A stretch of 34,642 nucleotides of DNA from Desulfovibrio sp. (lineage in GTDB: Bacteria > Desulfobacterota > Desulfovibrionia > Desulfovibrionales > Desulfovibrionaceae), in assembly GCA_031284485.1 (NCBI GenBank), contig JAISZT010000006.1, forward strand, positions 1 through 34,642. Direction: 5' to 3'. The notes beneath the pieces are model-generated. The model was not told the origin of the DNA, did not search any database, and saw only the letters and a program-made list of their open reading frames with translations. This document shows positions 7,597 to 16,291 of this stretch, one piece after another (the first letter of the stretch is position 1; the number at the start of each line of letters is the position of its first letter). The position numbers and the translations under genes are program-made.

Positions 7597-8766
7597 TCAA
7601 AGCGCTACCAGCGCTTCGGCCGGCTCCACCATCGTCGCCCGCCAGGCGGGAAAAGCCGCCGCAAGACCGGCCATGAGCGCGGCCACAGCCACCAGCCCCC
7701 CAAGGGCGGCCGGATCAAAAACAAAACGCGTTTCTTCAACAAGGTGAAGCTGGTCCAGCACATAGACCGCCAGACACTGCCCCAGGGCGTACCCTGCCGC
7801 TCCGGACAAAGCGCCCAGAGACAGGGCTTCGGCCACAAACACCATGAAAACGCTTTTTCGGGAGAAGCCCACGGCCCGCATGATGCCTATTTCCTTGCGG
7901 CGCTCGGCAACGGCGGACAGCATGGACATCACCAGCATGGCGCACGCGGTCACCAGAATGACAAGACTGACCGAAAAGGCCAGACGCTGCACAAAATGGA
8001 CGGCGTACATGCGTGTTTCGGCAACCTGGGCAAGCGCCCTGACGTCCGCGTCCGGCAGGGCGGCCTGCAACTGGTTCACAATGTCTTCAATCGGGCAGCC
8101 GGAGCAGAGGGCGGCCACTTCCAGAAAAGCCGCCTGTCCGGGTTTTCCGGCCAACGTCTGGGCCACCTGAATGGGGACGAAAAGAACGGTGTCGTCGTCG
8201 TTGCCGGTGAGGTTCAGCACACCGCTGATCCGCAAATCCTGTCCGTTGACGGAGAGAATCTGACCAACCCGCAGGCGCAGTTTTTCCGCGGCCACGCCCC
8301 CGGCCAGGATGTCCCCCCGCTCATTGGAGGCCGGAAATGCGCCGTCCACATTCCAGTAACCCTTGAGTTCAAGTTCGGAGGTGAAGTCCACGCCCACAAG
8401 AGCTATGCTTTTTCCGTCCACGCGGGCGGTCGCGAGCATGCGCGGGGCGATAACGGCGACGTTGCCGCGCAGGGCGATCCCGTCAATGGCCCTGCGCGCC
8501 GCGGCAAGATCAATGACGTGTTCCTCAATGGCCACGTCGCCCAAATCATAGCCGCCATAGCTGATTTTCAGGGTTTCCCGCTTGGGCGTCACCAGGATGT
8601 TCGCGCCATAACTGATCAGTTTCCGTTCCAGGTTGTCCGCCACCTGCGTGGACACCTGATAGAGGCCGACCATGGACGCGAGCCCCAGGGTGAACACGGC
8701 CGCAAGCATGAGGCTGCGCAGCCATTTTCTCCGTATATGTCTGGCCGGTATGGTAAAAATGTTCAT
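7597..8766 (-). CDS. FtsX/MacB-like ABC transporter permease
   Basis: The 389-residue protein has the MacB topology. An N-terminal membrane helix (LRSLMLAAVFTLGLASMVGL) comes first. Then a large periplasmic MacB-core domain of about 230 residues carries DISGVLNLTGNDDDTVLF-like segments. Three C-terminal helices follow, with the FtsX signature RRKEIGIMRAVGFSRKSVF. A CSGCP motif lies near residues 221-225 in the periplasmic domain and could bind metal or form a disulfide. The start codon overlaps the DUF2318 stop (ATGA). Such permeases transmit ATPase movement to the periplasm. Here the likely partner is the DUF2318 protein or the Cus system, which is inferred from position. Confidence 0.9.
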   Translation of the reverse strand: MNIFTIPARHIRRKWLRSLMLAAVFTLGLASMVGLYQVSTQVADNLERKLISYGANILVTPKRETLKISYGGYDLGDVAIEEHVIDLAAARRAIDGIALRGNVAVIAPRMLATARVDGKSIALVGVDFTSELELKGYWNVDGAFPASNERGDILAGGVAAEKLRLRVGQILSVNGQDLRISGVLNLTGNDDDTVLFVPIQVAQTLAGKPGQAAFLEVAALCSGCPIEDIVNQLQAALPDADVRALAQVAETRMYAVHFVQRLAFSVSLVILVTACAMLVMSMLSAVAERRKEIGIMRAVGFSRKSVFMVFVAEALSLGALSGAAGYALGQCLAVYVLDQLHLVEETRFVFDPAALGGLVAVAALMAGLAAAFPAWRATMVEPAEALVAL

Positions 8767-9224
8767 TGCGCGTTCCCCGGAAAGTAGCCGCTGCCGGAGA
8801 GCAGTTCAGCGGCGGTGATGCTCACCGTTTCGCCGTTGAGGCTGAATTTCACAGCATGGGGATTGCAGCCGCCGACAATGACGCCGATGCGGTTCAGGGC
8901 AAACTGCCGCCCGCAATTCAGGCATTGCATGGCCCCGTTGTTCAGGACATAGCCCTTGCCCTCCCTCCAGCAGACTTCGCAGGCGTCCAGAGCGACCCGG
9001 ATTGCGCCCTGACCGTCGCGCACAATGAAGAAATCCACTTTTTTCCCCCTGGCGGCATAACGAAAATACGCGGCCAGGGACGGCTTGACCGCCGCGGCGT
9101 CAATGTTGATCACCCCGTCGGCGTCCGTAACCTGCTTCACGGATTTGCCGGAATTGAAAAAAGGAAAGGCGAAAACCGGGCTTGCCAGCAGCAGGATCAG
9201 GATCCCGGTAACGAGAACGCGCAT
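8763..9224 (-). CDS. DUF2318 (FtrD-like) exported metal-associated protein
   Basis: The 153-residue protein has a signal peptide (MRVLVTGILILLLASPVFA) and a mature domain with the DUF2318 pattern: FFIVRDGQGAIRVALDACEVC, then a second CxxC in MQCLNCGRQFALN, and a final Cys in GGCNPH. The Cys pairs suggest binding of a metal or Fe-S centre, or thiol redox. In Campylobacter and pathogenic E. coli, DUF2318 proteins accompany FtsX-type permeases and an ATPase beside the FetM/P19 iron-uptake genes. Here neither P19 nor an FTR1-like permease is visible, and the module follows cusA by 12 bases. The start at 9224 has GGAGG five bases upstream. Confidence 0.88.
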   Translation of the reverse strand: MRVLVTGILILLLASPVFAFPFFNSGKSVKQVTDADGVINIDAAAVKPSLAAYFRYAARGKKVDFFIVRDGQGAIRVALDACEVCWREGKGYVLNNGAMQCLNCGRQFALNRIGVIVGGCNPHAVKFSLNGETVSITAAELLSGSGYFPGNAQ

Positions 9225-9236
9225 AACAACCTCCGG

Positions 9237-12200
9237 TTATTTGCGAAGAAGCGATGAAGCCGTCATCAGTTTGTAGGCGGCGGGGATGATGAGCATGGAA
9301 AGCACCACCGCGCTGACCATGCCGCCGAACATGGGGGCGGCGATGCGCGTCATTATCTCGGATCCGGTCCCCGCTCTCCAGAAAATGGGCAGCAGCCCGG
9401 CCACCGTGGTTATGACCGTCATGGCCTTGGGCCTCACGCGCAGAACGGCCCCTTCAAAAATGGCCGCGTCAAGGGCCTCCGCGGTCGCCGTTTCAGGCGA
9501 AGCCAGTTCCGCCCTGTCGCGCACCGCGTGGAGCAGATACATCAGCATCACAACGCCGAATTCCGCCGCAAGGCCGGCCAGAGCGATAAAGCCGACGCCG
9601 GAGGCCACGGAGAGGGAATAGCCCTGCACGTACATGAACCATATCCCGCCGATGAGCGAAAAGGGCAGGCAGGTCATGATCAGCAGGGATTCGCGCACGC
9701 TTTTGAACTCCAGGTACAGAAGTATGAAAATAATCATGAGCGTGACCGGAATCATAAGCCGCAAACGGGCGCTTGCCCGTTCCAGCATCTCGAACTGGCC
9801 GGTAAAGGACACGCTCACTCCCGGCGGCAGGCTCACTTTTTCCCGGATGGCCGCGTCCATGCCGCGCACCAGGGTCAGCATGTCCTGATCCCGCGCGTCA
9901 ATATACACCCAGCTCGCCAGTCTGCCGTTTTCACTTTTCAGCATGGTGGGGCCGGACACCATGCGGATGTCGGCCACGTCCTCCAGCGTGATCTGCTGTC
10001 CGCCCGGCGTCAGCACCTGCATGCTCCGGAGCGAGGCGAGGCTGTCACGATAAAACTGCGGGTAGCGCAGGTTGATGGGGTAGCGCGCCACCCCCTCCAC
10101 GGTTTCGCCTATCTTCTCTCCGCCAATGGCCAGAGACACGAACATCTGCACGTCGGCGACGTTCATGCCGTACCGCGCGGCGGATTCCCGCCTGACGGCG
10201 ATATCCACATAGCGGCCGCCGGTCAGTGTTTCGGCCAGGGCCGAAGACACTCCCGGCACGTCTATGACCACGTTGCGGATTTCCGCCGCCGTCCTGTCCA
10301 CCTGCGCCATGTCCGCCCCTGAAACCTTGATGCCTATGGGGCTTTTCACGCCGGTCGAAACCATGTCGATGCGGCTGCGTATGGGCGGAACCCAAAGGTT
10401 GGCCACGGCGGGCAGGCGCACGGTCGCGTCCAGTTCTTCCAGTATCTTTTCGATGGTCATGCCCTTGCGCCACTGGTCTTTCGGCTTCAGGCGGATGGTC
10501 GTTTCCACCATTTCAACAGGCGCCGTGTCCGTGGCTGTTTCCGCCCGTCCGGCCTTGCCGAATACCGTGTCCACTTCGGGCACTGTCTTGATAAGTTTGT
10601 CGGTGAGTTGCAGGATATGCCCTATTTCACTGACAGAGACGCCGGGAAGGGTGGACGGCATATACAGCAAATCCCCCTCGTCCATGCGGGGCAGAAATTC
10701 TCCTCCCAGACGCGACAGGGGCCACAGGGTGGAAAGGGCCAGCAGCAGGGCCACGCCGAGCGTGGCTTTGGGATGGCGCAGCACGGCGCGTATGGCCGGG
10801 GTGTAAATGCGGATGAGAAAGCGCGTCAGGGGATTGCTCTCCTCATCAGGCACGGAGCCGCGGACCCAGATGCCTATGAACACGGGAATAACCATGACGG
10901 ACAAAATGGCCGCGCCGCCCATGGCGTAGAGTTTGGTCAGGGCCAGGGGCCGGAACATCCGCCCCTCCTGCCCTTCCAGGGCAAAAACCGGAACAAAGGA
11001 CAAGGTGATGATGAGCAGGCTGGCAAAGAGCGCCGGACCTACTTCCTGAGCCGCAATAATAATTATTTCCCAGCGCTGTTCCGGGGAGATTTCCGTGCCC
11101 TCCTTGCGTATCCGCTCAAGTTTGCGGTGGGTGTTCTCCACCATCACGACCGAGGCGTCCACCATGGCCCCCACGGCGATGGCGATGCCGCCGAGGGACA
11201 TGATATTCGCTGAAACCCCCTGATAATACATGATAATAAACGATATGAAGAGCGCCAGCGGCAGGGAGAGGATAGCCACAAAGGCCGAACGCAAATGTAT
11301 GAGAAAAACAGCGCAGACCACGGCCACCACGATAAATTCCTCGACAAGATTGATGGTGAGGTTGTCGATGGCCCGTTCGATAAGCTGGCTTCGGTCATAC
11401 ACGGTCACAATCTCGACGCCATCGGGAAGGCTTTTGGCCAGGCCAGCCAGCTTGACCTTGACATTTTTGATGACCTCTCGCGCGTTTTTGCCCGAACGCA
11501 TAAGCACAACGCCGCCCGCCACCTCGCCTTCGCCGTTCAGTTCCACAAGGCCGCGCCGCATTTCCGGACCGAGCCGGATGCGGGCCACGTCTTCCAGATA
11601 GACGGGCGTGCCGTTGGCCGAAGTTTTGAGAACGATTTTTTTGAAATCCTCAATCCCGCGCAAATAGCCGTCAGCCCGAACCATGTACTCCGATTCGGCC
11701 TGCTCGATCACAGAACCGCCGCTCTCCTGGTTGGAATTGCCCACTGCCTTGAGTATGGCGTCAATGGCGATCCGGTACTGCGCCATCTTTACCGGGTCGG
11801 CCACAATCTGGTATTGGCGGACAACGCCGCCCACAGGGGCCACTTCCGCCACATCGGGCAGGGCCGACAGTTCAAATTTGAGCACCCAGTCCTGAAGCGA
11901 GCGCAGTTCGGCCAGATCGTGCCGCCCGCTTTTATCCACCAGCGCGTACTCGAATATCCAGCCTATGCCTGTGGCGTCCGGACCGAGCGAGGGCGTTACC
12001 CCGGCGGGCAGTCTGCCCTGCGCCTGGTTCAGGTATTCCAGCACGCGGCTGCGCGCCCAGTACAAATCTGTGCCGTCTTCAAAAATGATGTAGACGTAGG
12101 AGTCGCCGAAGGCGGAAAAACCGCGCACGACCTTCGCTCCGGGAACGGAAAGCATGGCCGTGGTCAGAGGGTAGGTTATCTGGTTTTCAATGAGTTGCGG

Positions 12201-12371
12201 CGTTTTGCCGGGGTAGGATGTTCTGATGATGACCTGCGTGTCGGAGAGGTCGGGCAGGGCGTCCACCGGGGTGTTGTATATGGCCCAGCCTCCCCAGGCG
12301 GAAAGCATGGCCGCGCCGAGCAGCACAAAAAACCGGTTTTCCACACAGTAGCGTATGAGCCTTGCGATCAT
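9237..12371 (-). CDS. cusA: CusA-type heavy-metal RND efflux pump
   Basis: The 1044-residue HME-RND transporter exports Cu(I)/Ag(I) from the inner membrane and periplasm through a CusCBA tripartite channel, driven by protons. Twelve membrane segments flank two large periplasmic domains. The copper-specific methionine triad is visible: M571 ([10 protein letters not shown]), M621 (APVEMVETT) and M670 ([10 protein letters not shown]), aligning with E. coli M573, M623 and M672. The proton-relay Asp is D405 in [13 protein letters not shown]. Length and spacing closely follow E. coli CusA, so monovalent copper/silver is favoured over Zn/Co/Ni. The start overlaps the cusB stop by 4 bases, with GGAGGAAA as ribosome binding site. 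Confidence 0.97.
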   Translation of the reverse strand: MIARLIRYCVENRFFVLLGAAMLSAWGGWAIYNTPVDALPDLSDTQVIIRTSYPGKTPQLIENQITYPLTTAMLSVPGAKVVRGFSAFGDSYVYIIFEDGTDLYWARSRVLEYLNQAQGRLPAGVTPSLGPDATGIGWIFEYALVDKSGRHDLAELRSLQDWVLKFELSALPDVAEVAPVGGVVRQYQIVADPVKMAQYRIAIDAILKAVGNSNQESGGSVIEQAESEYMVRADGYLRGIEDFKKIVLKTSANGTPVYLEDVARIRLGPEMRRGLVELNGEGEVAGGVVLMRSGKNAREVIKNVKVKLAGLAKSLPDGVEIVTVYDRSQLIERAIDNLTINLVEEFIVVAVVCAVFLIHLRSAFVAILSLPLALFISFIIMYYQGVSANIMSLGGIAIAVGAMVDASVVMVENTHRKLERIRKEGTEISPEQRWEIIIIAAQEVGPALFASLLIITLSFVPVFALEGQEGRMFRPLALTKLYAMGGAAILSVMVIPVFIGIWVRGSVPDEESNPLTRFLIRIYTPAIRAVLRHPKATLGVALLLALSTLWPLSRLGGEFLPRMDEGDLLYMPSTLPGVSVSEIGHILQLTDKLIKTVPEVDTVFGKAGRAETATDTAPVEMVETTIRLKPKDQWRKGMTIEKILEELDATVRLPAVANLWVPPIRSRIDMVSTGVKSPIGIKVSGADMAQVDRTAAEIRNVVIDVPGVSSALAETLTGGRYVDIAVRRESAARYGMNVADVQMFVSLAIGGEKIGETVEGVARYPINLRYPQFYRDSLASLRSMQVLTPGGQQITLEDVADIRMVSGPTMLKSENGRLASWVYIDARDQDMLTLVRGMDAAIREKVSLPPGVSVSFTGQFEMLERASARLRLMIPVTLMIIFILLYLEFKSVRESLLIMTCLPFSLIGGIWFMYVQGYSLSVASGVGFIALAGLAAEFGVVMLMYLLHAVRDRAELASPETATAEALDAAIFEGAVLRVRPKAMTVITTVAGLLPIFWRAGTGSEIMTRIAAPMFGGMVSAVVLSMLIIPAAYKLMTASSLLRK

Positions 12372-13627
12372 TGGCTTTCCTCCACGGTGTGCCGGGTGTG
12401 ATCCTGGGCATTATCCCGGCGCATCCTGTTCAGCGCGCCCTGCAGATTGGCTTCGGAATCAATCAGGAACAGGCCGGTGACGACAACCTCTTCCCCTGGT
12501 TCCACCCCGGAAGCGACGGCTGTTTTTTCTCTTGAGGAGCGCAGCGCATGCACCTGCCTGGGCGCAAAGGATCCGTCAGCCAGGCGTACGATGACGCGTT
12601 GCTCCTCCCCGAGATCTATCAGGCTTTGCGTGGGAATGAGCAGGGTTTCCTCATCCGCGCCGCGCAGGCGTATGGTCGCGGTCATGCCCGGTTTCAGCAG
12701 CCCGTCGGGGTTGTCGAGCGTGAGCCGCAGGGGAACCGTGCGCGTGCCCTTGTCCGCCCTGGGAAGCAGGGTGAAGGATTGGGCGTAAAAGACCTTGTCC
12801 GGCCAGGCGGCCGCGGTGACGCGGATGCGCTTGTCCTTTGCCACAAGATGGATGTCGCGTTCGGGAACGTCAGCCGACACCCATACGGGATTTGTGCCCT
12901 GAATGGTGGCAATGGTCATGCCCTTGTTGACGTTCATCCCCGGATACACGTCAAAACCGGTCAACACGCCGCTTATGGGGGCATGGACAGTCATGCGGGT
13001 CTGCACCTTGCCTGTGGCCTCCAGGGCCTTGAGCATTTTTTCGGGAATACCGGCCAGGCGCATCCGCTCCCACACGCCGCGCACAAGGACGGCGTCGGCT
13101 TTCTGGGCTTTCAGCAGCAGGTATTCGCTCTGATCCGCGGCCCATCCGGGCACGGTAATGTCGGCCAGCGCGTCGCCCGCCGTCACAACGTCGCCCACAG
13201 CCCAGGAAAGCGCGCTTTCCACGAAACCTTCCGCTCTGGGCTGCACCCTTGCGAGCTGATAATCGTTAAATTCCACATTGGCCGGGATGTCCCGGCTGAA
13301 GACAAGATTTCCCCTTTCAACTTTCCGGGTGCGGACAGCGAGGTTCTGCACCTGGGCCGGATCTATGCGGATGCCGGCGCCGGCGCCTTCCGAGGCGTAA
13401 CGCGGCACAAGATCCATATCCATAAAGGGAGAGGGTCCCGGTTTGTCAAAGTGCGTGCCCGGATACATGGGGTCGTACCAGTACAGCACCTTGCGCTCGC
13501 CTTTATCCGTTTGCCCGTGCGTGGCCTGGTCCTTCAACGCCGGAGCGAGATGCGGCCGGGCAAGGTAACCGGCGCCCGCTCCGACCGTGAGGCAGAACAC
13601 TGCCGGCAAAATTTTTCTGAGTAGCAT
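12368..13627 (-). CDS. cusB: CusB-type periplasmic adaptor of the RND pump
   Basis: The 419-residue membrane-fusion protein joins CusA to CusC and passes metal to the pump. It has an N-terminal signal/anchor ([17 protein letters not shown]). A heavy-metal-binding segment follows around residues 48-77, with [18 protein letters not shown] and [10 protein letters not shown] (Met/His-rich). The hairpin and barrel-sandwich domains come next ([19 protein letters not shown], then [18 protein letters not shown]), then a beta-barrel and a membrane-proximal domain. A 61-base gap with a very strong hairpin separates it from cusF. It overlaps cusA by 4 bases. Confidence 0.95.
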   Translation of the reverse strand: MLLRKILPAVFCLTVGAGAGYLARPHLAPALKDQATHGQTDKGERKVLYWYDPMYPGTHFDKPGPSPFMDMDLVPRYASEGAGAGIRIDPAQVQNLAVRTRKVERGNLVFSRDIPANVEFNDYQLARVQPRAEGFVESALSWAVGDVVTAGDALADITVPGWAADQSEYLLLKAQKADAVLVRGVWERMRLAGIPEKMLKALEATGKVQTRMTVHAPISGVLTGFDVYPGMNVNKGMTIATIQGTNPVWVSADVPERDIHLVAKDKRIRVTAAAWPDKVFYAQSFTLLPRADKGTRTVPLRLTLDNPDGLLKPGMTATIRLRGADEETLLIPTQSLIDLGEEQRVIVRLADGSFAPRQVHALRSSREKTAVASGVEPGEEVVVTGLFLIDSEANLQGALNRMRRDNAQDHTRHTVEESQ

Positions 13628-13654
13628 ATCACGTCTCGATTACCTAAAGTATTG

Positions 13655-13684
13655 CCGGCGGAGCGCGAATACGCGCTCCGCCGG
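13655..13684. other. perfect 13-bp intercistronic hairpin between cusF and cusB
   Basis: CCGGCGGAGCGCG (13655-13667) and its exact complement (13672-13684) are separated by a 4-base AATA loop. It begins right after the cusF stop codon on the transcript. No T-run follows in the direction of transcription. It therefore more likely protects or processes the cusCF mRNA, or partially attenuates, than fully terminates. This would leave more CusF chaperone than CusBA pump. Confidence 0.75.
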
Positions 13685-13688
13685 ATCG

Positions 13689-14051
13689 TTACTGAATTTT
13701 TTCTATATCCAGCAAAATGGATTCTCCGCCTTCATTGCGAAAATCAAAGCGCACCTTGTCGCCGGGTTTAAGCCCGTCCATCAGCGGGGGTTTGGCGACA
13801 AAACGCATGGTCATTTTGGGCCAGTTCATCGAAGGGATCGGCTCGTGCGTGAGCGTGGCTTTTCCGTTCGCGGCGTCAATGCTTTCCACCACGCCTTTTG
13901 TAGTGATGGTCTGGCTGCTCTGCGGTTTCACGGCGCCCGACGCCGCGCCGTGCCCGCCATGCCCGCCGTGATCGGCCGCAGCCGCCATCCCGGCGGGAAA
14001 AACAGTGAGGGACAATGCCAGAACCAGTGTTGAACAAGTGGATATTTTCAT
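13689..14051 (-). CDS. cusF: CusF-type periplasmic copper/silver chaperone
   Basis: The 120-residue protein has a signal peptide (LVLALSLTVFPAGMAAAA), a short His/Gly-rich linker (DHGGHGGHG), and an OB-fold CusF domain. The four Cu(I)/Ag(I)-site residues are present with the right spacing: H69, W77, M80 and M82 in HEPIPSMNWPKMTMRF, equivalent to E. coli H36, W44, M47 and M49. It carries periplasmic Cu(I) to CusB. The extra HGGHGGH stretch may add Cu(II) or Cu(I) capacity. The ribosome binding site is GAGGA, 7 bases upstream. Confidence 0.95.
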   Translation of the reverse strand: MKISTCSTLVLALSLTVFPAGMAAAADHGGHGGHGAASGAVKPQSSQTITTKGVVESIDAANGKATLTHEPIPSMNWPKMTMRFVAKPPLMDGLKPGDKVRFDFRNEGGESILLDIEKIQ

Positions 14052-14076
14052 GATTTTTCCTCGTGTGGTTTGTTGG

Positions 14077-15534
14077 TTATTGCGTCATATTGCCCGAACT
14101 TTCGGACACTCCGTCCCCAAGGGCGCGGTACAGGTTAATTTCATTGACCAGTTGATCTCGGCGGGTTCCGAGCAGATCCTGCTGCGCCTGGAACACGCTT
14201 CTCTGGGCGTCCAGGATTTCAAGATAGCTCACGGCGCCGTTGATGTAGCGGTTCTGCGCGAGTTCAAGCACCAGACGCTGGGAAGCGAGAAAGCGTTTCT
14301 GGGCCGCGTACTGGTCGGCATAGGTCGCCCTGCTTTGCAGCGCGTCGGCCACTTCCCGAAAGGCCGTCTGGATGGTTTTTTCATACTGGGCCACCGAGCT
14401 TTCCTTGCGGACTTCGGCCAGTTCCAGATTGGCCCTGTTCCGGCCGCCGGTGAACAGGGGCAGAGTGATTCTGGGAAGAAACGCCCATATCCCTGTGGCG
14501 AAGGAAAAAAGCTGGTTCAGATCCTCGCTTCTGTAGCCAAGGCTTCCGGTCAGGGAGATGGAAGGGAAGAAGGCCGCCCTGGCCGCGCCTATGTCGGCAT
14601 TGGCCGCTTTGAGTCTGTGTTCGGCCTCAATGACGTCCGGCCGCGAAAGCAGCACTTCCGAGGCGATCCCCTGCGGCAGGGCGGCAAGTTCCTGCTCCGT
14701 GAGCGAAATCGGCTCGGGCAGACGCAGATCTTCATATGTTCCGGTCAACAACTGCAAGGCATTGGCGGTCTGGGCGACTTCCCGCTCGAACTGCGCCACT
14801 GCCGCGGAAGCGGATTCCACCAGACTGCGGGCCTGTTCCAGATCAAGCAGGGAGGCCTGGCCGGATTCCACCCGGCGCTGAATAAAGGCCTGGGAGGCCC
14901 GCCGGCTTTTCAGCGTGTTCCTTGCCAGCGCAAGGCGTTCGTGCGCCAGCAATTCGTCCAGGTACCCCTGGGCGACCTGTGAAACAAGCGATATTCTGAC
15001 AGTTTTTTCCGCTTCTTCCGTGGCAAGGTAGTTTTCCAGGGCCGCGTCGCTCATGTTTTTCAACCGTCCGAAAAAGTCCGGTTCAAAAGAACCGCCAATG
15101 GCGGATTCATACATGTTGACGCCCATTCCCTCCGGGGTTCCGGTTTTGTCGCGGGGGCGCTCAAACAGGCCGGTATTGTTGCGGGCGTCGTCAAAAGCGC
15201 CTGTATAGTCGTTCTGCCCCATGGCGTTCAACTGGGGAAGGCGATCCGCCCTCTGCACGCCGTAACGCGCTCTGGCCTCGGCCACCGCGAAAGCGGCCAC
15301 CTTCAGGTCGCGATTGTGTTCCAGGCTTGCCGCGACAAGTTTTTGCAGGCGCGGGTCCTTGAAGAAATCACGCCAGCCGGGGAGGCTCTGGCCGGCGGCG
15401 AGCGCCTGCGCGCCGTCAGCCGTGACGCCGGCGGGAACAGGTGAATCGGGCCGCGTGTACATCGGCGCGAGTGAACACGCCGACAGCGCCAGCACAGTGA
15501 GCGCGACAGCGCCCATTCGCAGAATAGTAGACAA
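14077..15534 (-). CDS. cusC: CusC/NodT-type outer-membrane efflux lipoprotein
   Basis: This TolC-like protein forms the outer-membrane tunnel of the CusCBA pump. I start at TTG 15534 because GAGGG lies 7 bases upstream and the product then begins with a clean lipoprotein signal (MSTILRMGAVALTVLALSAC, lipobox LSAC, Cys 20), giving 485 residues. Two OEP repeats are visible. Conserved elements include PGWRDFFKDPRLQKLVAASL, LSRPDVIEAEHRLKAANAD and IGAARAAFFPSISLTGSLG, and late in the second repeat EKTIQTAFREVADAL and YLEILDAQRSVFQAQ. An ATG seven codons in is an alternative start. It is followed by cusF after 25 bases. Confidence 0.94.
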   Translation of the reverse strand: MSTILRMGAVALTVLALSACSLAPMYTRPDSPVPAGVTADGAQALAAGQSLPGWRDFFKDPRLQKLVAASLEHNRDLKVAAFAVAEARARYGVQRADRLPQLNAMGQNDYTGAFDDARNNTGLFERPRDKTGTPEGMGVNMYESAIGGSFEPDFFGRLKNMSDAALENYLATEEAEKTVRISLVSQVAQGYLDELLAHERLALARNTLKSRRASQAFIQRRVESGQASLLDLEQARSLVESASAAVAQFEREVAQTANALQLLTGTYEDLRLPEPISLTEQELAALPQGIASEVLLSRPDVIEAEHRLKAANADIGAARAAFFPSISLTGSLGYRSEDLNQLFSFATGIWAFLPRITLPLFTGGRNRANLELAEVRKESSVAQYEKTIQTAFREVADALQSRATYADQYAAQKRFLASQRLVLELAQNRYINGAVSYLEILDAQRSVFQAQQDLLGTRRDQLVNEINLYRALGDGVSESSGNMTQ

Positions 15535-15567
15535 AGGCTTACCCTCTTTTGCTGCTGTGAACAGAAA

Positions 15568-15589
15568 GCGTAACCGGCTCAGGTTACGC
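15568..15589. promoter_or_regulatory. 8-bp inverted repeat in the cusC leader
   Basis: GCGTAACC (15568-15575) and GGTTACGC (15582-15589) are perfect inverted arms around GGCTCA. It lies between the small Cys/Met-rich gene and the cusC start, 34 bases upstream of the TTG. It could be an operator for a metal sensor or a leader hairpin. No regulator gene for the cus run is visible in the window apart from the distant CsoR-type gene at 34109. Confidence 0.45.
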
Positions 15590-15603
15590 CGACAGAACAA
15601 CTG

Positions 15604-15981
15604 TCAGGCGGCAGAGGGGGCGGGCGGACGGAACAGATCGTTCACGTGCATGGAAGAAACGAGAATGTCGGCGCGCGGTATGAGCAGCGCGACTTGTGGA
15701 ACCAGGAAAGAGAGTTGCGGCATATCCGCGCCAAGCAGTGTCTGCGGCGCGTAGCATGCCTGCATGGAGCAGGAATCACCTGCGCCCGCGTCTTCCTGTT
15801 CAGGGGCGGCGCTTTTGCTGCAGGCTTTGTCCGCCGTTTTCATGGACATATTTTCGCAATGGGAGCAGTTCTTCATGTCATTCTGGCCGGAGGCAAGACA
15901 GAGGAACAACAACGACGGCTGAATCCAGCCGAAGCAGAGAAAAAAGGCCAGCGCCAAGGCTGTCAGTTTCGCTGTTTTCAT
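15604..15981 (-). CDS. small exported Cys/Met-rich protein preceding cusC
   Basis: From the ATG at 15981 the product has 125 residues: a signal or anchor helix (LTALALAFFLCFGWIQPSLLFLCLA), then a Cys/Met-rich middle (MKNCSHCENMSMKTADKACS, later CSMQACY), and a hydrophobic C-terminal part ending DLFRPPAPSAA. The soft-ligand content and position at the head of the cus run suggest periplasmic copper binding, which is inferred. The start is awkward: GGAGGA is immediately adjacent to the ATG, too close for an ordinary ribosome binding site. The same frame continues upstream to an ATG at 16242 that has its own signal peptide, so the true N-terminus is open. Confidence 0.6.
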   Translation of the reverse strand: MKTAKLTALALAFFLCFGWIQPSLLFLCLASGQNDMKNCSHCENMSMKTADKACSKSAAPEQEDAGAGDSCSMQACYAPQTLLGADMPQLSFLVPQVALLIPRADILVSSMHVNDLFRPPAPSAA

Positions 15982-16291
15982 TCCTCCACGCATAGTGGAG
16001 AAAGGATAGATGACAAGGCGGACAAAAGTCAACAAGTAAATTTTGTTGCGACAGGGCGGGAACATGCGGGGTCTGCCGGATAGTAAATATGCGGTATGCG
16101 TGACAGGTACCGTTGTCGGGTAGCATTGCTTTTTGCAACCGGCGGCATCTTCCCGTATTTCATCCTCCGCCTGCGCGGAGGCCGAAAACGCCGTTACAAA
16201 AGCCGCCATTGACAACAGCGCAGTTACAACAACCTGCTTCATCCCCGCCCCCTCTTCAATAAATGGTTACGTATCTCCGCGCAGCCTTTAC
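15982..16291. other. leader region of the metal run with an in-frame signal-peptide ORF
   Basis: The region contains a candidate promoter (16003-16032). On the minus strand there is also an ATG at 16242 with a GAGGGGGCGGGG ribosome binding site and an excellent Sec signal peptide (MKQVVVTALLSMAAFVTAF, then SASAQA). The mature part that follows (EDEIREDAAGCKKQCY) soon degenerates into what looks like promoter sequence, yet no stop intervenes before the next gene. It may be a truncated gene or a genuinely longer form of the downstream protein. Confidence 0.35.
16003..16032 (-). promoter_or_regulatory. candidate promoter of the cus run
   Basis: On the minus strand TTGACT (16032-16027) and TATCCT (16008-16003) are 18 bases apart. 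The -35 element sits inside an inverted repeat ACAAAA (16022-16027) / TTTTGT (16041-16046) that could be an operator. The expected transcript start is near 15996, which would leave almost no leader before the gene at 15981. Confidence 0.4.

Noticed and set aside
7744..15000. Long plus-strand open frames (for example 7744-8787, 11295-12401, 12548-13624, 14005-14982)
   Set aside because: They lie antisense to well-identified minus-strand genes, have compositions rich in His/Gly/Arg without family resemblance, and are typical shadows of GC-rich coding DNA.
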